A model generated the notes under the pieces. That model saw only the letters and a program-made list of their open reading frames with translations. It did not search any database and was not told the origin of the DNA. This document shows positions 9,879-18,436 of a stretch of 49,518 nucleotides of DNA, piece after piece. A program made the position numbers and the translations under genes. The stretch spans positions 1-49,518 of the forward strand of contig JAHJSA010000091.1 in the NCBI GenBank assembly GCA_018830645.1, read 5' to 3'. The stretch's first letter is position 1. Each line of letters starts with the position of its first letter. Source of the stretch: Actinomycetota bacterium (GTDB lineage Bacteria; Actinomycetota; Thermoleophilia; RBG-16-64-13).

Positions 9879-10879
9879 GCCTCACCCCACTCCATCAGGC
9901 AGGCACCCCAGGTGAGTCCGGCGCCGAACCCCATGAGCAGCACCAGATCGCCCTCCTGAAGCCGCCCTTCCGCCTTGGCGTCGTGCAGGCAGAGAGGGAT
10001 GGAGGCACACGAGGTGTTGCCGTAGCGTTGCAGGTTGGTGTACACGCGGTCGTCACCGATGCCAAGGCGTCGCGTGGCCGCGTCGATGATGCGCAGATTG
10101 GCCTGGTGCGGCACGAACAGACGTACCTCGTCGATGTTGCGCCCACACTTCTCGAGCACGCGGCGGGCTGAGTCTACGACCACGCGGGTGGCGAATCGGT
10201 AGACCTGACTCCCGCTCATCTTGAGGTAGTGGGCGCGCGCACGAAGTGTCTCCTCACTCGCGGGCATTCGGGACCCTCCGGCGGGAAGACTGAGCATGTC
10301 TCCGCCGACGCCGTCGTTGCCCAGATCGAAGCCCAAGATGCGGCCGCCCCCGTTCGCCGGCGATACCACGGCCGCTCCGGCGCCGTCACCGAACAGCACG
10401 GCCGTCGATCGATCCTCCCAGTCCAGGACGCTCGAGATGACCTCGGCGCCCACCACCACCACATGCTGGTGGATGCCCGAGGAGACCATGCCCGTGGCGA
10501 GGGCGAGGGCGTACACGAAGCCGGTGCACCCTGCCGAGAGGTCGCACGCCCCAGCGTTGACGGCCCCGATCTCATAGGCCACCCTCGAGGCGGTCGCGGG
10601 GAAGATCTGGTCGGGGGAGATGCTCGCCGTTATCAAGAGATCGACGGAGGAGGGAGCGAGAGAAGCCGCCTCCAGTGCGCGCCGGGCGGCCACGATGCCG
10701 AGGTCAGACGCGCACACCCCAGGGTCGGCGATGCGACGCGTGCGTATGCCCGTGCGCTGCCCGATCCACTCGTCGGAAGTGTCGAGCGACTTGGAGAGTT
10801 CGTCGTTCGAGACCACCCGGTCGGGCAGTTCGATGCCCAACCCGGTGATGGTCGCCGCTCTTCCCCCCGACGGACCCAT
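9875..10879 (-). CDS. fabH: Beta-ketoacyl-ACP synthase III (initiation)
   Basis: Condenses acetyl-CoA (or a branched primer) with malonyl-ACP to start each fatty acid. The active-site cysteine is C118 in CDLSAGCTGF, with the His and Asn partners in LFVPHQANLRII and RYGNTSCASIPL. It has 334 aa, normal for the family. It starts at ATG 8 bp after fabZ and overlaps fabD by 4 nt. Whether it prefers straight or branched primers cannot be told from sequence alone. Confidence 0.95.
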   Translation of the reverse strand: MGPSGGRAATITGLGIELPDRVVSNDELSKSLDTSDEWIGQRTGIRTRRIADPGVCASDLGIVAARRALEAASLAPSSVDLLITASISPDQIFPATASRVAYEIGAVNAGACDLSAGCTGFVYALALATGMVSSGIHQHVVVVGAEVISSVLDWEDRSTAVLFGDGAGAAVVSPANGGGRILGFDLGNDGVGGDMLSLPAGGSRMPASEETLRARAHYLKMSGSQVYRFATRVVVDSARRVLEKCGRNIDEVRLFVPHQANLRIIDAATRRLGIGDDRVYTNLQRYGNTSCASIPLCLHDAKAEGRLQEGDLVLLMGFGAGLTWGACLMEWGEA

Positions 10880-10887
10880 CGCGTCGA

Positions 10888-11319
10888 TCAGGACGCGTCG
10901 AAGAGGGCGAACGTCAGGGTGGCGGCGCAGGCGAGTTCGTCGCCCACATACGCCCGCCCCTCACCCTTGCCGAGGGGCGGCCGGGCTCGGGTCATCTGCA
11001 CCTCCAGGCGCAACGTGTCCCCGGGCTGTACTTGGCGACGGAAGCGGACCTTCTCGATGCCGGCGAACAAGGCCAGCTTCCCCCTGTTCTCGGGAAGCGA
11101 CAACGCCGCGACCGCGCCCGCCTGTGCCAGTGCCTCCACCTGGAGCACCCCTGGGAACACCGGATATCCCGGAAAATGACCCCGGAACACGTCCATGTCG
11201 GGCGAGATGTCCTTCTCGGCGACCACGCTCTCGCCGGGCACGAACTCGAGCACCCGGTCGAGGAGCAGGAACGGATCGCGATGCGGGATGATCGCCTCTA
11301 TCTGTTCTTTGTCGAGCAT
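10888..11319 (-). CDS. fabZ: 3-hydroxyacyl-ACP dehydratase
   Basis: A 143-aa hot-dog-fold dehydratase with the catalytic histidine in [13 protein letters not shown] and the catalytic acid in [13 protein letters not shown] start it at the ATG of [16 protein letters not shown] because the family similarity begins there; the frame is open to 11490 but that stretch is not family-like and would overlap the divergent gene. First gene of the fatty-acid cluster; the others follow with short gaps or overlaps. Confidence 0.94.
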   Translation of the reverse strand: MLDKEQIEAIIPHRDPFLLLDRVLEFVPGESVVAEKDISPDMDVFRGHFPGYPVFPGVLQVEALAQAGAVAALSLPENRGKLALFAGIEKVRFRRQVQPGDTLRLEVQMTRARPPLGKGEGRAYVGDELACAATLTFALFDAS

Positions 11320-11413
11320 GCCTTCACCGGCCCCGATCGATGTGGAGACTTGGAGGAACGACTGACCCAGCGGGGGAACGCGAAGCCCATGCCACCGGGT
11401 CATGGATGGTAGT

Positions 11414-11442
11414 ATTCTCCGGGAAACGGGGCTCCATTTCAA
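11414..11442 (-). promoter_or_regulatory. Predicted promoter of the fatty-acid cluster
   Basis: On the minus strand TTGAAA (11442-11437), a 17-nt spacer and GAGAAT (11419-11414) form a plausible housekeeping promoter upstream of fabZ, with an expected start near 11407 and a leader of about 88 nt. On the plus strand the same place also offers TGGTAGTAT, an extended -10 for the divergent gene at 11482, so the two promoters may compete. Confidence 0.45.
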
Positions 11443-11481
11443 GGACGGCCCCTCCCACCACTTCCGAAAGAACACGCCCCC

Positions 11482-12123
11482 ATGAGGCAACAGTCATACA
11501 TCGATGAGACCCTCCGCTCGTTCCTGGTAAAGCTGGGCGCTCGCTCGCCTGAGCCCGCCGGCGGCGCCGCTCTGGCGCTCGCGGGGGCCTCCGCCGCGGC
11601 TTTGATGTCGCTCACCTGCCACGCCGACGCCGCAAGCGGCGATGACCAGAGAGCCGGTTCGCTGGAGACGTGCCGGCTCGATTCCGAGCGGCTCGGCCGG
11701 CATGTACAACACCTCATCGACGAGGACGTACGCGCCTATCGCTCGGTGATACTCGCCCTTCACCGGCCACAAGCCTCAGCGGGGGAGAAGGCCGAACGCG
11801 CCCGACTTCTCGATGAGGCCCTCAAGGAAGCGACCGAGGTGCCGCTCGCCGTAGCTGAGGCGGGTCTCCAGATGCTGTCACTCGCCGTGGGCGTGCAAGA
11901 CGGTGTGCGCGGACCGGTACTCGGAGACCTGGTCGCGGCCGTGCACCTGGCCGAAGCAGCCGTCAAGGGGTCTTTGCGGAACGCCCACATCAATGTCGGG
12001 GCGATGTCCGACCGGGCCTACGCCGCCGGTGTGGAAGACCGCATCACAGAGATGCGCGGCCGCCTCGAAGGGGCCGCTGAGACGATCGCCGCCTCGCTCC
12101 ACGCGAGGGGCGTCGCCGGCTAG
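11482..12123 (+). CDS. Cyclodeaminase/cyclohydrolase family protein (FTCD C-terminal-like, FchA-like)
   Basis: A 213-aa, mainly helical protein matching the formiminotransferase-cyclodeaminase C-terminal family. It has the conserved start pattern [20 protein letters not shown], then [11 protein letters not shown] and a later [14 protein letters not shown] block. Members convert 5,10-methenyl- or formimino-tetrahydrofolate in one-carbon metabolism; free-standing bacterial versions are often annotated as methenyltetrahydrofolate cyclohydrolase (FchA). The precise reaction is not settled by sequence. It starts 8 nt inside the open frame upstream of fabZ but not inside fabZ itself, and ends 21 bp before the DnaQ-UvrC fusion gene. 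Confidence 0.82.
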   Translation: MRQQSYIDETLRSFLVKLGARSPEPAGGAALALAGASAAALMSLTCHADAASGDDQRAGSLETCRLDSERLGRHVQHLIDEDVRAYRSVILALHRPQASAGEKAERARLLDEALKEATEVPLAVAEAGLQMLSLAVGVQDGVRGPVLGDLVAAVHLAEAAVKGSLRNAHINVGAMSDRAYAAGVEDRITEMRGRLEGAAETIAASLHARGVAG

Positions 12124-12144
12124 GGCTCGCGGCGGCTCGAGTCC

Positions 12145-14268
12145 GTGCAACTACAGCTCTCCCTCACACTCGCCGACGACCTGTACGACCTGCTGCTCAT
12201 GAGCGGCGAGCCCGTGGGATTCATGCACGCCGCCTGCCGGCTGCTCTCCCTCACGGAGGCCCCCGAGCCCTTGTGCCGCCGGGTCATGGACACGCTCGTC
12301 ACCGACGACCGACGCTTCGTCTGGAGCAGCCCCACCACCATCGGCCTCTGCGACTGGCGCTTCGCAGACCCCGACCTCGCCGACGTTGCCTTCGTGGTGA
12401 TCGACCTCGAGACCACCGGCACAAAGCCGGGGGCCGGCAAGATCACAGAGATCGGGGCGGTGCGCATCGAAGGGCTCGAGCAGGTGGCGACGTTCGAGAC
12501 GCTGGTGAACCCCCAGCGGCCCATCCCACAGATGGTGATCGAACTCACCGGCATCACGCCGCAGATGCTCCTGGGCGCACCGCGTATCGAGCAGGTGATG
12601 CCTCATCTCCTCGACTTCATCGAGGGCGCGGTGGTCGTGGCGCACAACTCGTCGTTCGACCTGGGGTTCCTCAACTACGAGCTGGCCCGGCTCAAGGGCC
12701 GCCGCCTCGGCGACGGAGCTATCGACACGGTGCCTCTCTCGCGATGCGCGGTTCCCGGCCTTCCTAACCACAAGCTGGGCACCGTGGCCGAGGCGCTGGG
12801 CTCCCCGGTGGCGGCCAACCACCGCGCTCTCGCCGACGCGCTCGCGACGGCCCACGTGTTCCTCACGTGCGTGGGGAGACTCCAGGAACGTGGTGTCACC
12901 CGTCTGGACGAACTGCGTACGCATATCGACCCCGGCCACCGGCGCGACCGCCACAAGCTGGCCCTCACCCGAGACATCCCTCGCACGCCAGGAGCGTATC
13001 TCTTCCTCGACGACGAAGGCAATGTGCTCTACGTGGGCAAGGCCGACCGGCTGCGCGACCGAGTACGTAGCTACTTCCTCTCGAATGTCGACCACTCGCG
13101 AAAGGTGCGCCAGGCGGTGCGTCGGCTGCGGAAGGTGGAATGGGAGGCCACCGGATCGCCGCTCCGCGCCGTGGTGAGGGAGCAGGAGTTGATCCTGGCC
13201 CATCGACCCACGTGTAACGTCTTCGGACGGCGGCCCGAGAACTACTGCTACGTGAAGCTCGGGGGACGCGGGACCGGCCTCCGGCTCTACTCCAGCGATC
13301 GGCCCGGGAGCCCGCCGAAAGCGCGCGGGCGAAAGAGCCCCAAGGCGGGCGCGCCCGCCCGTCCCGTCAGCCGTGAGGTCGGGCCCTTCCGGGGACGGTC
13401 GCGGGTGAGCGCGGCGCTTGGGCTGCTGCATCGCACCTTCCCGGTTCGCCAGTGCAGGAGCACCTCTCAGAACGAGCCCTGTCTCTTCGGTCAGACCGAG
13501 CGTTGTCTGGCGCCCTGCTCCGCGGACGGGCCGTCACTGGCCGCCCACGATCAGCTCGCCGCCGACCTGCTCGACTGGCTCGGGGGCGGCCCCGCGCCCG
13601 CTCTCGGCGACCCGCTGGAGCGGGCACGACACCACATGGAGCGCCTCGCCACACAGCAGCGCTACGAAGAGGCGCAGGAGGTGCGCGACGCTCTCGACGG
13701 CCTGACTACCCTACGTGGGTCATACGCCGCGCTCCGCGAGGCCCACGACACGCGTGTGGCGGTGCTCTGGCGCGACGAGAACGCCGACGACGACCCCCGC
13801 CTGCACGTGGACCTCGTGTGGCACGGACTGCCTCACTCCTCCGCCACCGTGAGCGCTTCGACCGCCGCCGTCGAGATCGGGCGCATGGTGCGATCGCTCC
13901 CCGCCGAGACGACCGCGGCCCACGGGCGGGAGAATGGGGGGCCCGGTGGGAGCGGGGCATCGCTCGAGCACATCGCGGTGCCACAGGATCGGCTCGACCT
14001 CCTGCTGGCGGTGCGGCGTTGGGTGATCGATGCTCCGTCGTCGGCGCTGGTGCGCTTCCCCGAAGACGCTGCGCCGGCCCCCCACGGAACGCCTACGCGG
14101 CCGGAAGCCGCCTTCTTGGAGCACGAACGACACGATGAAGCCGCGCGCCGCGAAGTGTGGCGTCAGGAGATACTGAGGGCGGGCCTCGCGCTGCTGCGGG
14201 AACGCCCCATGGTGCAAGAAGCACCCCCCATGCCCGCTACGGCCGGGGGGCGCTCCCCGGATTCATGA
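12145..14268 (+). CDS. DEDDh exonuclease fused to UvrC-like GIY-YIG nuclease
   Basis: A 707-aa fusion. Residues about 1-75 form an unrecognised N-terminal region. A DnaQ-type 3'-5' exonuclease follows (about 80-245), with D87 and E89 (VVIDLETTG), the Asp of HNSSFDLGFL and the His/Asp of NHRALADA, that is, the DEDDh set. A GIY-YIG nuclease domain starts near 280 (TPGAYLFLDDEGNVLYVGKA). A cysteine group (CRSTSQNEPC, RCLAPC) and a UVR-like helix (ERLATQQRYEEAQEVRDALD) resemble UvrC. The RNase-H-like second nuclease of UvrC is absent. Such fusions are typical of Actinomycetota and are presumed to act in DNA repair. The GTG start has only a weak ribosome site. Confidence 0.9.
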   Translation: MQLQLSLTLADDLYDLLLMSGEPVGFMHAACRLLSLTEAPEPLCRRVMDTLVTDDRRFVWSSPTTIGLCDWRFADPDLADVAFVVIDLETTGTKPGAGKITEIGAVRIEGLEQVATFETLVNPQRPIPQMVIELTGITPQMLLGAPRIEQVMPHLLDFIEGAVVVAHNSSFDLGFLNYELARLKGRRLGDGAIDTVPLSRCAVPGLPNHKLGTVAEALGSPVAANHRALADALATAHVFLTCVGRLQERGVTRLDELRTHIDPGHRRDRHKLALTRDIPRTPGAYLFLDDEGNVLYVGKADRLRDRVRSYFLSNVDHSRKVRQAVRRLRKVEWEATGSPLRAVVREQELILAHRPTCNVFGRRPENYCYVKLGGRGTGLRLYSSDRPGSPPKARGRKSPKAGAPARPVSREVGPFRGRSRVSAALGLLHRTFPVRQCRSTSQNEPCLFGQTERCLAPCSADGPSLAAHDQLAADLLDWLGGGPAPALGDPLERARHHMERLATQQRYEEAQEVRDALDGLTTLRGSYAALREAHDTRVAVLWRDENADDDPRLHVDLVWHGLPHSSATVSASTAAVEIGRMVRSLPAETTAAHGRENGGPGGSGASLEHIAVPQDRLDLLLAVRRWVIDAPSSALVRFPEDAAPAPHGTPTRPEAAFLEHERHDEAARREVWRQEILRAGLALLRERPMVQEAPPMPATAGGRSPDS

Positions 14269-14304
14269 ACTCAGTGGGTCACCGGCGACCCACCGCGCTG
14301 ATGC

Positions 14305-14490
14305 TCAGACTGCGGCCGCCTCGCGACTCTCGACGACGATACCCCTCGACTTCATCACCAAGGTGAGCAGGCTGCGGTCTATCTTCCCTTTGTAGATCGG
14401 GACGCTCTCCTCGACGCAGATCTGCACCACGTCTTTGGTCTCCATCCCGAACTCACGAGCCAGCTCTTGGGGAGTGAAGTGGTTCGCCAT
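14305..14490 (-). CDS. 61-aa IF2N-like small protein
   Basis: A compact 61-aa protein (MANHFTPQELAREFGMETKD...) whose helix-turn pattern and the ELAREFGM motif resemble the N-terminal domain of translation initiation factor IF-2 (IF2N). The ATG has an AAAGGAG ribosome site 8 nt upstream. The frame is open further upstream, but the extension is unlike any protein and contains the terminator. It lies behind a U-tract terminator and two hairpins, so its expression may be controlled by attenuation, or it may have its own unseen promoter. Function unknown. Confidence 0.7.
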   Translation of the reverse strand: MANHFTPQELAREFGMETKDVVQICVEESVPIYKGKIDRSLLTLVMKSRGIVVESREAAAV

Positions 14491-14556
14491 CACCGCTCCT
14501 TTCGAAGGCAGAAGTCCCCGGGCCCGAGCCCGGCTACCTACCTGCCCTAGAGGGAC

Positions 14557-14589
14557 AAAAAAAGCCTGGCAGCGCGCAGGCCACCAGGC
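14557..14589 (-). terminator. Rho-independent terminator
   Basis: On the minus strand GCCTGG...CCAGGC forms a stem, followed at once by seven U residues (plus-strand A-run 14557-14563). It lies about 260 nt after moeA and 66 nt before the 61-aa gene start, so it either ends the moeA transcript or acts as an attenuator for the small gene. Confidence 0.8.
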
Positions 14590-14606
14590 ATATCGGACGA
14601 TTTCGA

Positions 14607-14652
14607 CCGGAGTTCGGGATGAACGTCTCCCCTCCGGCGGGGGCAAGCCCCC
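14607..14652 (-). ncRNA. Two-hairpin structured element before the terminator
   Basis: On the minus strand two stems precede the terminator: GGGGGC/GCCCCC (14639-14652) with a 2-nt loop, and CCGGAG/CTCCGG (14607-14637) with an inner GGGA/TCCC pairing. The second contains CATCCCGAAC, a string also found in helix III of 5S rRNA. I recognise no known riboswitch class. The arrangement of stacked hairpins, terminator and then a small gene is that of a leader-controlled gene, but it may simply be the moeA 3' untranslated region. Confidence 0.35.
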
Positions 14653-14845
14653 TGACTCACATGAGGAATCATGACACTCGCATTCTACCCCCGACCGGCC
14701 CGACGCACAAGGCGGATCTCTGCCCGTCACGTCCCAGGTCGCTCTCCTGGTCATCGTTCTCGAGTCGTGGCGCCAGGGTCACAACCCCGGCGGCAGCCCC
14801 CGGGGTCGCTGCCCCCGGGTCGGGCCTCCGGCGGCGTGCCTCGCT

Positions 14846-16066
14846 TCAGGCCTCCCGCGCCTCGTCGCGCAACAACGTCATCTCGACCTCGTCCCCGGCC
14901 TTGATCCCATGGGTGTCGGCCGGCACGAACACCAGCCCGTCGGCGTTCACCATCGAGCGGAGGATGCCCGACCCCTGCGGACCGGTGCTGGTCGCGTACC
15001 AGCGATCGCCCACCCGCCGGGCGCGCACCCGTACCACCTGCACCCGCCCGTGTCGATTCGGCAGGTCTTCCTCGATGATCGCACGGTAGGTGGGGCGCAG
15101 AACCTTCCGATGACCCATCATGGTGAGCAGCGCCGGCCTCACGAACAGCTCGAACGAGACCATCGCGGCGACCGGGTTGCCGGGTACGCCAAAGACAAGG
15201 CACCCGCCGCGAACCCCGAAGACCAAGGGCTTCCCGGGCTTCATCGCCACCTGCCACAGCTTGCGCTCGACACCCAGCTCGTCCTGAACATCCTTCACGA
15301 AATCGAACTCCCCCACCGACACGCCACCCGAGGTGATCAGGACGTCGTAGCCAAGGCCCTTTTCGAGAAGGCGGCGGGTGGCCCCGCGTTCGTCGGGGGC
15401 GATGCCGAGCCGCTCGGCGTCGATGCCGACCTCACGGCACTGCGCCTGCATCGAGTAGCTGTTGGAGTTGCGGATCTGACCGGGAGCTATCGACTGGTCG
15501 ATCTCGACGAGCTCGCTGCCCGTAGACACGATCGCCACCCGGGGGCGTCGATGCACGAGCAGTACGGGCTGCCCCATGCTCGCCGCCAAACCTATCTCGG
15601 CGGGTCCCACGACGTCGCCCGCGTGCAGCACCGTATCGCCGGCTCTCACATCTTCGCCCGCGAAACGGACGCTCGTACCCACGTCGACCTGGCGGCATAT
15701 CAGGACATGGTCGCCATCGGCCTCCGTGGACTCGACCTCGACGACTGCATCGGCGCCCCGCGGCATCGGCGCCCCGGTCATGATCTTGACCGCCTCACCC
15801 GCGTTCAGCTCAAGGCGCGCGACATGGCCGGCGGGTACGGTCTCCGAGATGCGAAGTCGTATGGGCTTCTCGCCCGCGCCGGTCGTATCAGCGGCCCGCA
15901 CTGCGAAACCGTCCATCGCGGAGTTGTCGAAAGGAGGTATGGCGTGGGGAGCCACGACATCCCTCGCCAGCACACGTCCAAGGGTCTCGGCGACCGCAAG
16001 CTCTTCCGGCTGAAGGGCGGCGGCCTCGGCGAGAACGAGCCTCCGGGCCTCCTCGATGGTGATCAT
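14846..16066 (-). CDS. moeA: Molybdopterin molybdotransferase
   Basis: Inserts molybdate (or tungstate) into adenylated molybdopterin, the last step of cofactor synthesis. Family blocks are PPFDNSAMDGFAV, TGAPMPRGADAVV, ISTGSELV, TSGGVSVGEFDFV, KPGKPLVFG and GVPGNPVAAMVSFELFV. At 406 aa it has the usual length with domains I-IV complete. The ATG has a GGAGGGA ribosome site. No other cofactor gene is adjacent. It matters to this window because the aldehyde oxidoreductase at 47413-49293 needs a pterin cofactor carrying Mo or W. The 190 nt after its stop hold G/C-rich inverted repeats and no gene. Confidence 0.95.
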   Translation of the reverse strand: MITIEEARRLVLAEAAALQPEELAVAETLGRVLARDVVAPHAIPPFDNSAMDGFAVRAADTTGAGEKPIRLRISETVPAGHVARLELNAGEAVKIMTGAPMPRGADAVVEVESTEADGDHVLICRQVDVGTSVRFAGEDVRAGDTVLHAGDVVGPAEIGLAASMGQPVLLVHRRPRVAIVSTGSELVEIDQSIAPGQIRNSNSYSMQAQCREVGIDAERLGIAPDERGATRRLLEKGLGYDVLITSGGVSVGEFDFVKDVQDELGVERKLWQVAMKPGKPLVFGVRGGCLVFGVPGNPVAAMVSFELFVRPALLTMMGHRKVLRPTYRAIIEEDLPNRHGRVQVVRVRARRVGDRWYATSTGPQGSGILRSMVNADGLVFVPADTHGIKAGDEVEMTLLRDEAREA

Positions 16067-16183
16067 GCCGTTCCCTCCGATTGCACTCTACGTATAAAGG
16101 AGTGGGGCCTCCCGGCCGATATGTCAGGATAACATGGCCCCTGTCCCACGAGGCCGAACTCGACCAGGTAGGTGCGCAGAGAA

Positions 16184-16474
16184 ATGATCATCTCGCAGAC
16201 CGAGGTCCTCAAAATGATAAACCTTATGGACAGCAGCGCCGTGATCACGAGTCTCCTTCTTGCCTCCTCATCTCGAGGCGGCTCGGACGGCACCGCGACC
16301 CCCCTCGTATCGGCGGTGACGGCTATCGACGGCCAGGGTTACCGGAGAGGTCGGGTCGAGGATCTCCGACGCCTCTTCGCCAGAGGGGAATACGCCGTGG
16401 CGCCGCTCGACGTGGCCGACAAGATGCTCGGTCGCGCGTTCTGCGACCAGATGGCCCGTCTGTACGACAGCTGA
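16184..16474 (+). CDS. FlgM-like anti-sigma-28 factor homologue
   Basis: A 96-aa protein. The C-terminal third (RVEDLRRLFARGEYAVAPLD then VADKMLGRAF) matches the FlgM core pattern, in which a short helix, an Arg/Lys-x-Gly-x-Tyr turn and an ALA-K-ML-like helix contact sigma-28. FlgM binds FliA and holds back late flagellar genes. No flagellar gene is visible in this window, so the partner sigma factor is unknown. The N-terminus is polar and probably disordered. The ATG at 16184 is preceded by AGGTGCG; a GTG at 16172 is an alternative start. Divergent from moeA. Confidence 0.55.
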   Translation: MIISQTEVLKMINLMDSSAVITSLLLASSSRGGSDGTATPLVSAVTAIDGQGYRRGRVEDLRRLFARGEYAVAPLDVADKMLGRAFCDQMARLYDS

Positions 16475-16491
16475 GCGCGTAGAGGCCGTGT

Positions 16492-16520
16492 TTGTCGCCC
16501 GCCCCGCGGCGACCTACAAT
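16492..16520 (+). promoter_or_regulatory. Sigma70-type promoter for the M28-like membrane protein gene
   Basis: TTGTCG (16492-16497), a 17-nt spacer and TACAAT (16515-16520). Expected start near 16527, leaving a 23-nt leader that includes the GGGGAG ribosome site before the ATG at 16550. Confidence 0.6.
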
Positions 16521-16549
16521 GCAGCCTGACCGAACAGCGGGGAGACTCG

Positions 16550-18376
16550 ATGCAGTTCATCGGCCGCCGACGCATCGCGGACCGCATATGGCAGTCTAGG
16601 AAGATCACGTACTCGGCGAGCTCGATCGTCGTGGCCCTCGGCATGATCGCCGTCTTCCTCCTCATCTCGACTCCCTCTTCGGACATCACCGTATCCACCC
16701 AACCAACGTTCTTCGAGGCGCCGCGCGCGTTCCGGGCCGCGCAGGAGCTGGCCGAGCGGTTCCCCGACCCGGCCTTGGGCAGTGAACAGGCCGAACTCGA
16801 AGCGCAGTACGTGGCCGACCGTCTCGAGGAGTTCGATATACCGCACGACGAGCAGCGCTTCACTGTTCCGTTCGGACACACCGCGGTCGCACTGAGGAAC
16901 GTGTACACGGTCTTCCCCGGAGCGAGCCGCGAGGCGATCCTCGTCACCGCATCCCGCGATCCCGACCCCACGAGTCAACTGTCGCCGCTCGCCAACGCAA
17001 CAGGCACCGCCATACTTCTCGATCTCGCCCAGGTGTTTGCGGCCCGCCCGCATGAGCGGACGATCATCCTTCTCTCCACCGAGGGGGGAGCCTACGGTGG
17101 GTTGGGTCTCGCCCGTTTCCTGGAAGACGATCCCCTCGGGCAAGACGTACGAGTGGTCTTGGCGATCCGAGGATTGGGCCGGGAAGAGCGAAAGGTGCTC
17201 CACGGCGGCGTCTCCGGTCCCGACGGCTCGACACCCGGCTGGTACCTCCGGCTGGTGTCCCGCGCCTTGCGGGAGTCGAATCTGAGTCTGGAGACCACGG
17301 GTCTGGCGCGCCAGGTAGCCGATCAATCGCTTCGGATAGCCTGGGGCCCCCAGGTCGCCGGACTACGGGCGGGGATCCCCTCTCTGCTCCTGCATGACCC
17401 CGATGCCGGCGCGCCCTCCTCCGCGGGCATGGCTACACACGGGACGACCATCGAGCGGATCGTGATGAGTCTGGACAGCGGTGCCGAGATCCCAACCGAC
17501 CCCGGCACCGCCATCGTACTCGACTCGGGGCGGTTCCTGACGAGGCGGGCGATCTCCTTCCTTGGTCTGCTCACGCTCTTGCCTGCCGCCCTGATGGCGA
17601 TCACCTGGCTCGGCGTGTCCCGCGTGCGCCCCGAGGTGTGGGTGCGGTACCTGCGCAACCTGTTGTCGTTCGCGCTGCCCCTCGGGCTCTTCGTCCTCGT
17701 CACGTACGGCGCGGCGCGCATCGGGCTCGTTCCCCGCTATTCCCACCAAGCTCCTCTCGACGCCGTTCCAGCCAGAGACCCCGACTACTTCATCTCAATC
17801 GCCCTCCTCATGGTGGGGCTGATCCTATTCCTGCTCAGCCGCCACTACCTCGGCCACCTGCGTACGAGTGAGCCGTTGATCATGACCGAGACCATGAAGC
17901 TGAGTACGGGGCTCGTGGTACTGGTGGTGGGGCTCGGCGTCCTCACCTTCAACTCCCCGTTCTCGCTGCTCACGGGACTCACGGCAGCGTGGCTGTGGCC
18001 CCTCGTCACGTGTTTCGCCGAGCCTCGCGACGCGAGGAAGTGGCTGCGCCCGGCGAGGAAGAACTCCAGACTGCTCCTGGCCGGTCTTGCGGCCCCCGCG
18101 ATGCTCTACGCCTATCTGGTGCTCACCACCGACGTCCGTTGGTGGCAGGGCTGCTGGTACCTGCTGGTGCAGTCGGTCTCGGGGGCCTACGGGCTGTGGG
18201 GACCTTTGGCCTCGGTGCTGATCACGGCCGGGTTCTTCACGCTTCTCGGAGTGAGGAGACTCCAACTCATCCCTGTGGAGACCCTCGACGAAGAGGAAGA
18301 CTTCGACAGAGTGGGTCCGCCGGCCGGACGCGTCAAGAAGATGCGCGACGCGGGCGTCCCAGGCAATTACGAATAG
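16550..18376 (+). CDS. Multi-pass membrane protein with degenerate M28 peptidase-like domain
   Basis: A 608-aa protein: an N-terminal anchor helix (about 20-43), an extracytoplasmic M28-like domain (about 55-320) and five to six C-terminal helices (about 340-570). In the M28-like part the order of motifs is kept (AILVTASRD, SPLANATGTAILLDLAQVF, RTIILLSTEGGAYGGLGLARFL), but the zinc-site positions are changed: the usual DNxSG aspartate is Ala (ANATG) and the usual Glu-Glu pair is EGG. It is therefore unlikely to be an active zinc peptidase. The layout recalls Gaa1 of the GPI transamidase, another inactive M28 membrane protein. Role unknown; possibly binding or presenting a substrate. It has its own promoter and a GGGGAG ribosome site. 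Confidence 0.75.
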   Translation: MQFIGRRRIADRIWQSRKITYSASSIVVALGMIAVFLLISTPSSDITVSTQPTFFEAPRAFRAAQELAERFPDPALGSEQAELEAQYVADRLEEFDIPHDEQRFTVPFGHTAVALRNVYTVFPGASREAILVTASRDPDPTSQLSPLANATGTAILLDLAQVFAARPHERTIILLSTEGGAYGGLGLARFLEDDPLGQDVRVVLAIRGLGREERKVLHGGVSGPDGSTPGWYLRLVSRALRESNLSLETTGLARQVADQSLRIAWGPQVAGLRAGIPSLLLHDPDAGAPSSAGMATHGTTIERIVMSLDSGAEIPTDPGTAIVLDSGRFLTRRAISFLGLLTLLPAALMAITWLGVSRVRPEVWVRYLRNLLSFALPLGLFVLVTYGAARIGLVPRYSHQAPLDAVPARDPDYFISIALLMVGLILFLLSRHYLGHLRTSEPLIMTETMKLSTGLVVLVVGLGVLTFNSPFSLLTGLTAAWLWPLVTCFAEPRDARKWLRPARKNSRLLLAGLAAPAMLYAYLVLTTDVRWWQGCWYLLVQSVSGAYGLWGPLASVLITAGFFTLLGVRRLQLIPVETLDEEEDFDRVGPPAGRVKKMRDAGVPGNYE

Positions 18377-18436
18377 CGATAGCTCACGTGTACGTTCCCC
18401 TCGCCCGATACCCGCGTTAGAGAAGGTGAATGCGCC

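Noticed and set aside
12151-13431. Open frame of 426 codons on the minus strand
   Set aside because: Antisense to the DnaQ-UvrC fusion, whose DEDDh and GIY-YIG motifs are clear.
14557-14640. Possible 5S rRNA gene
   Set aside because: CATCCCGAAC and a GCCTGG/CCAGGC stem are both 5S-like, but their order is reversed, the element is far too short, and the stem is followed by a U-tract as in a terminator.
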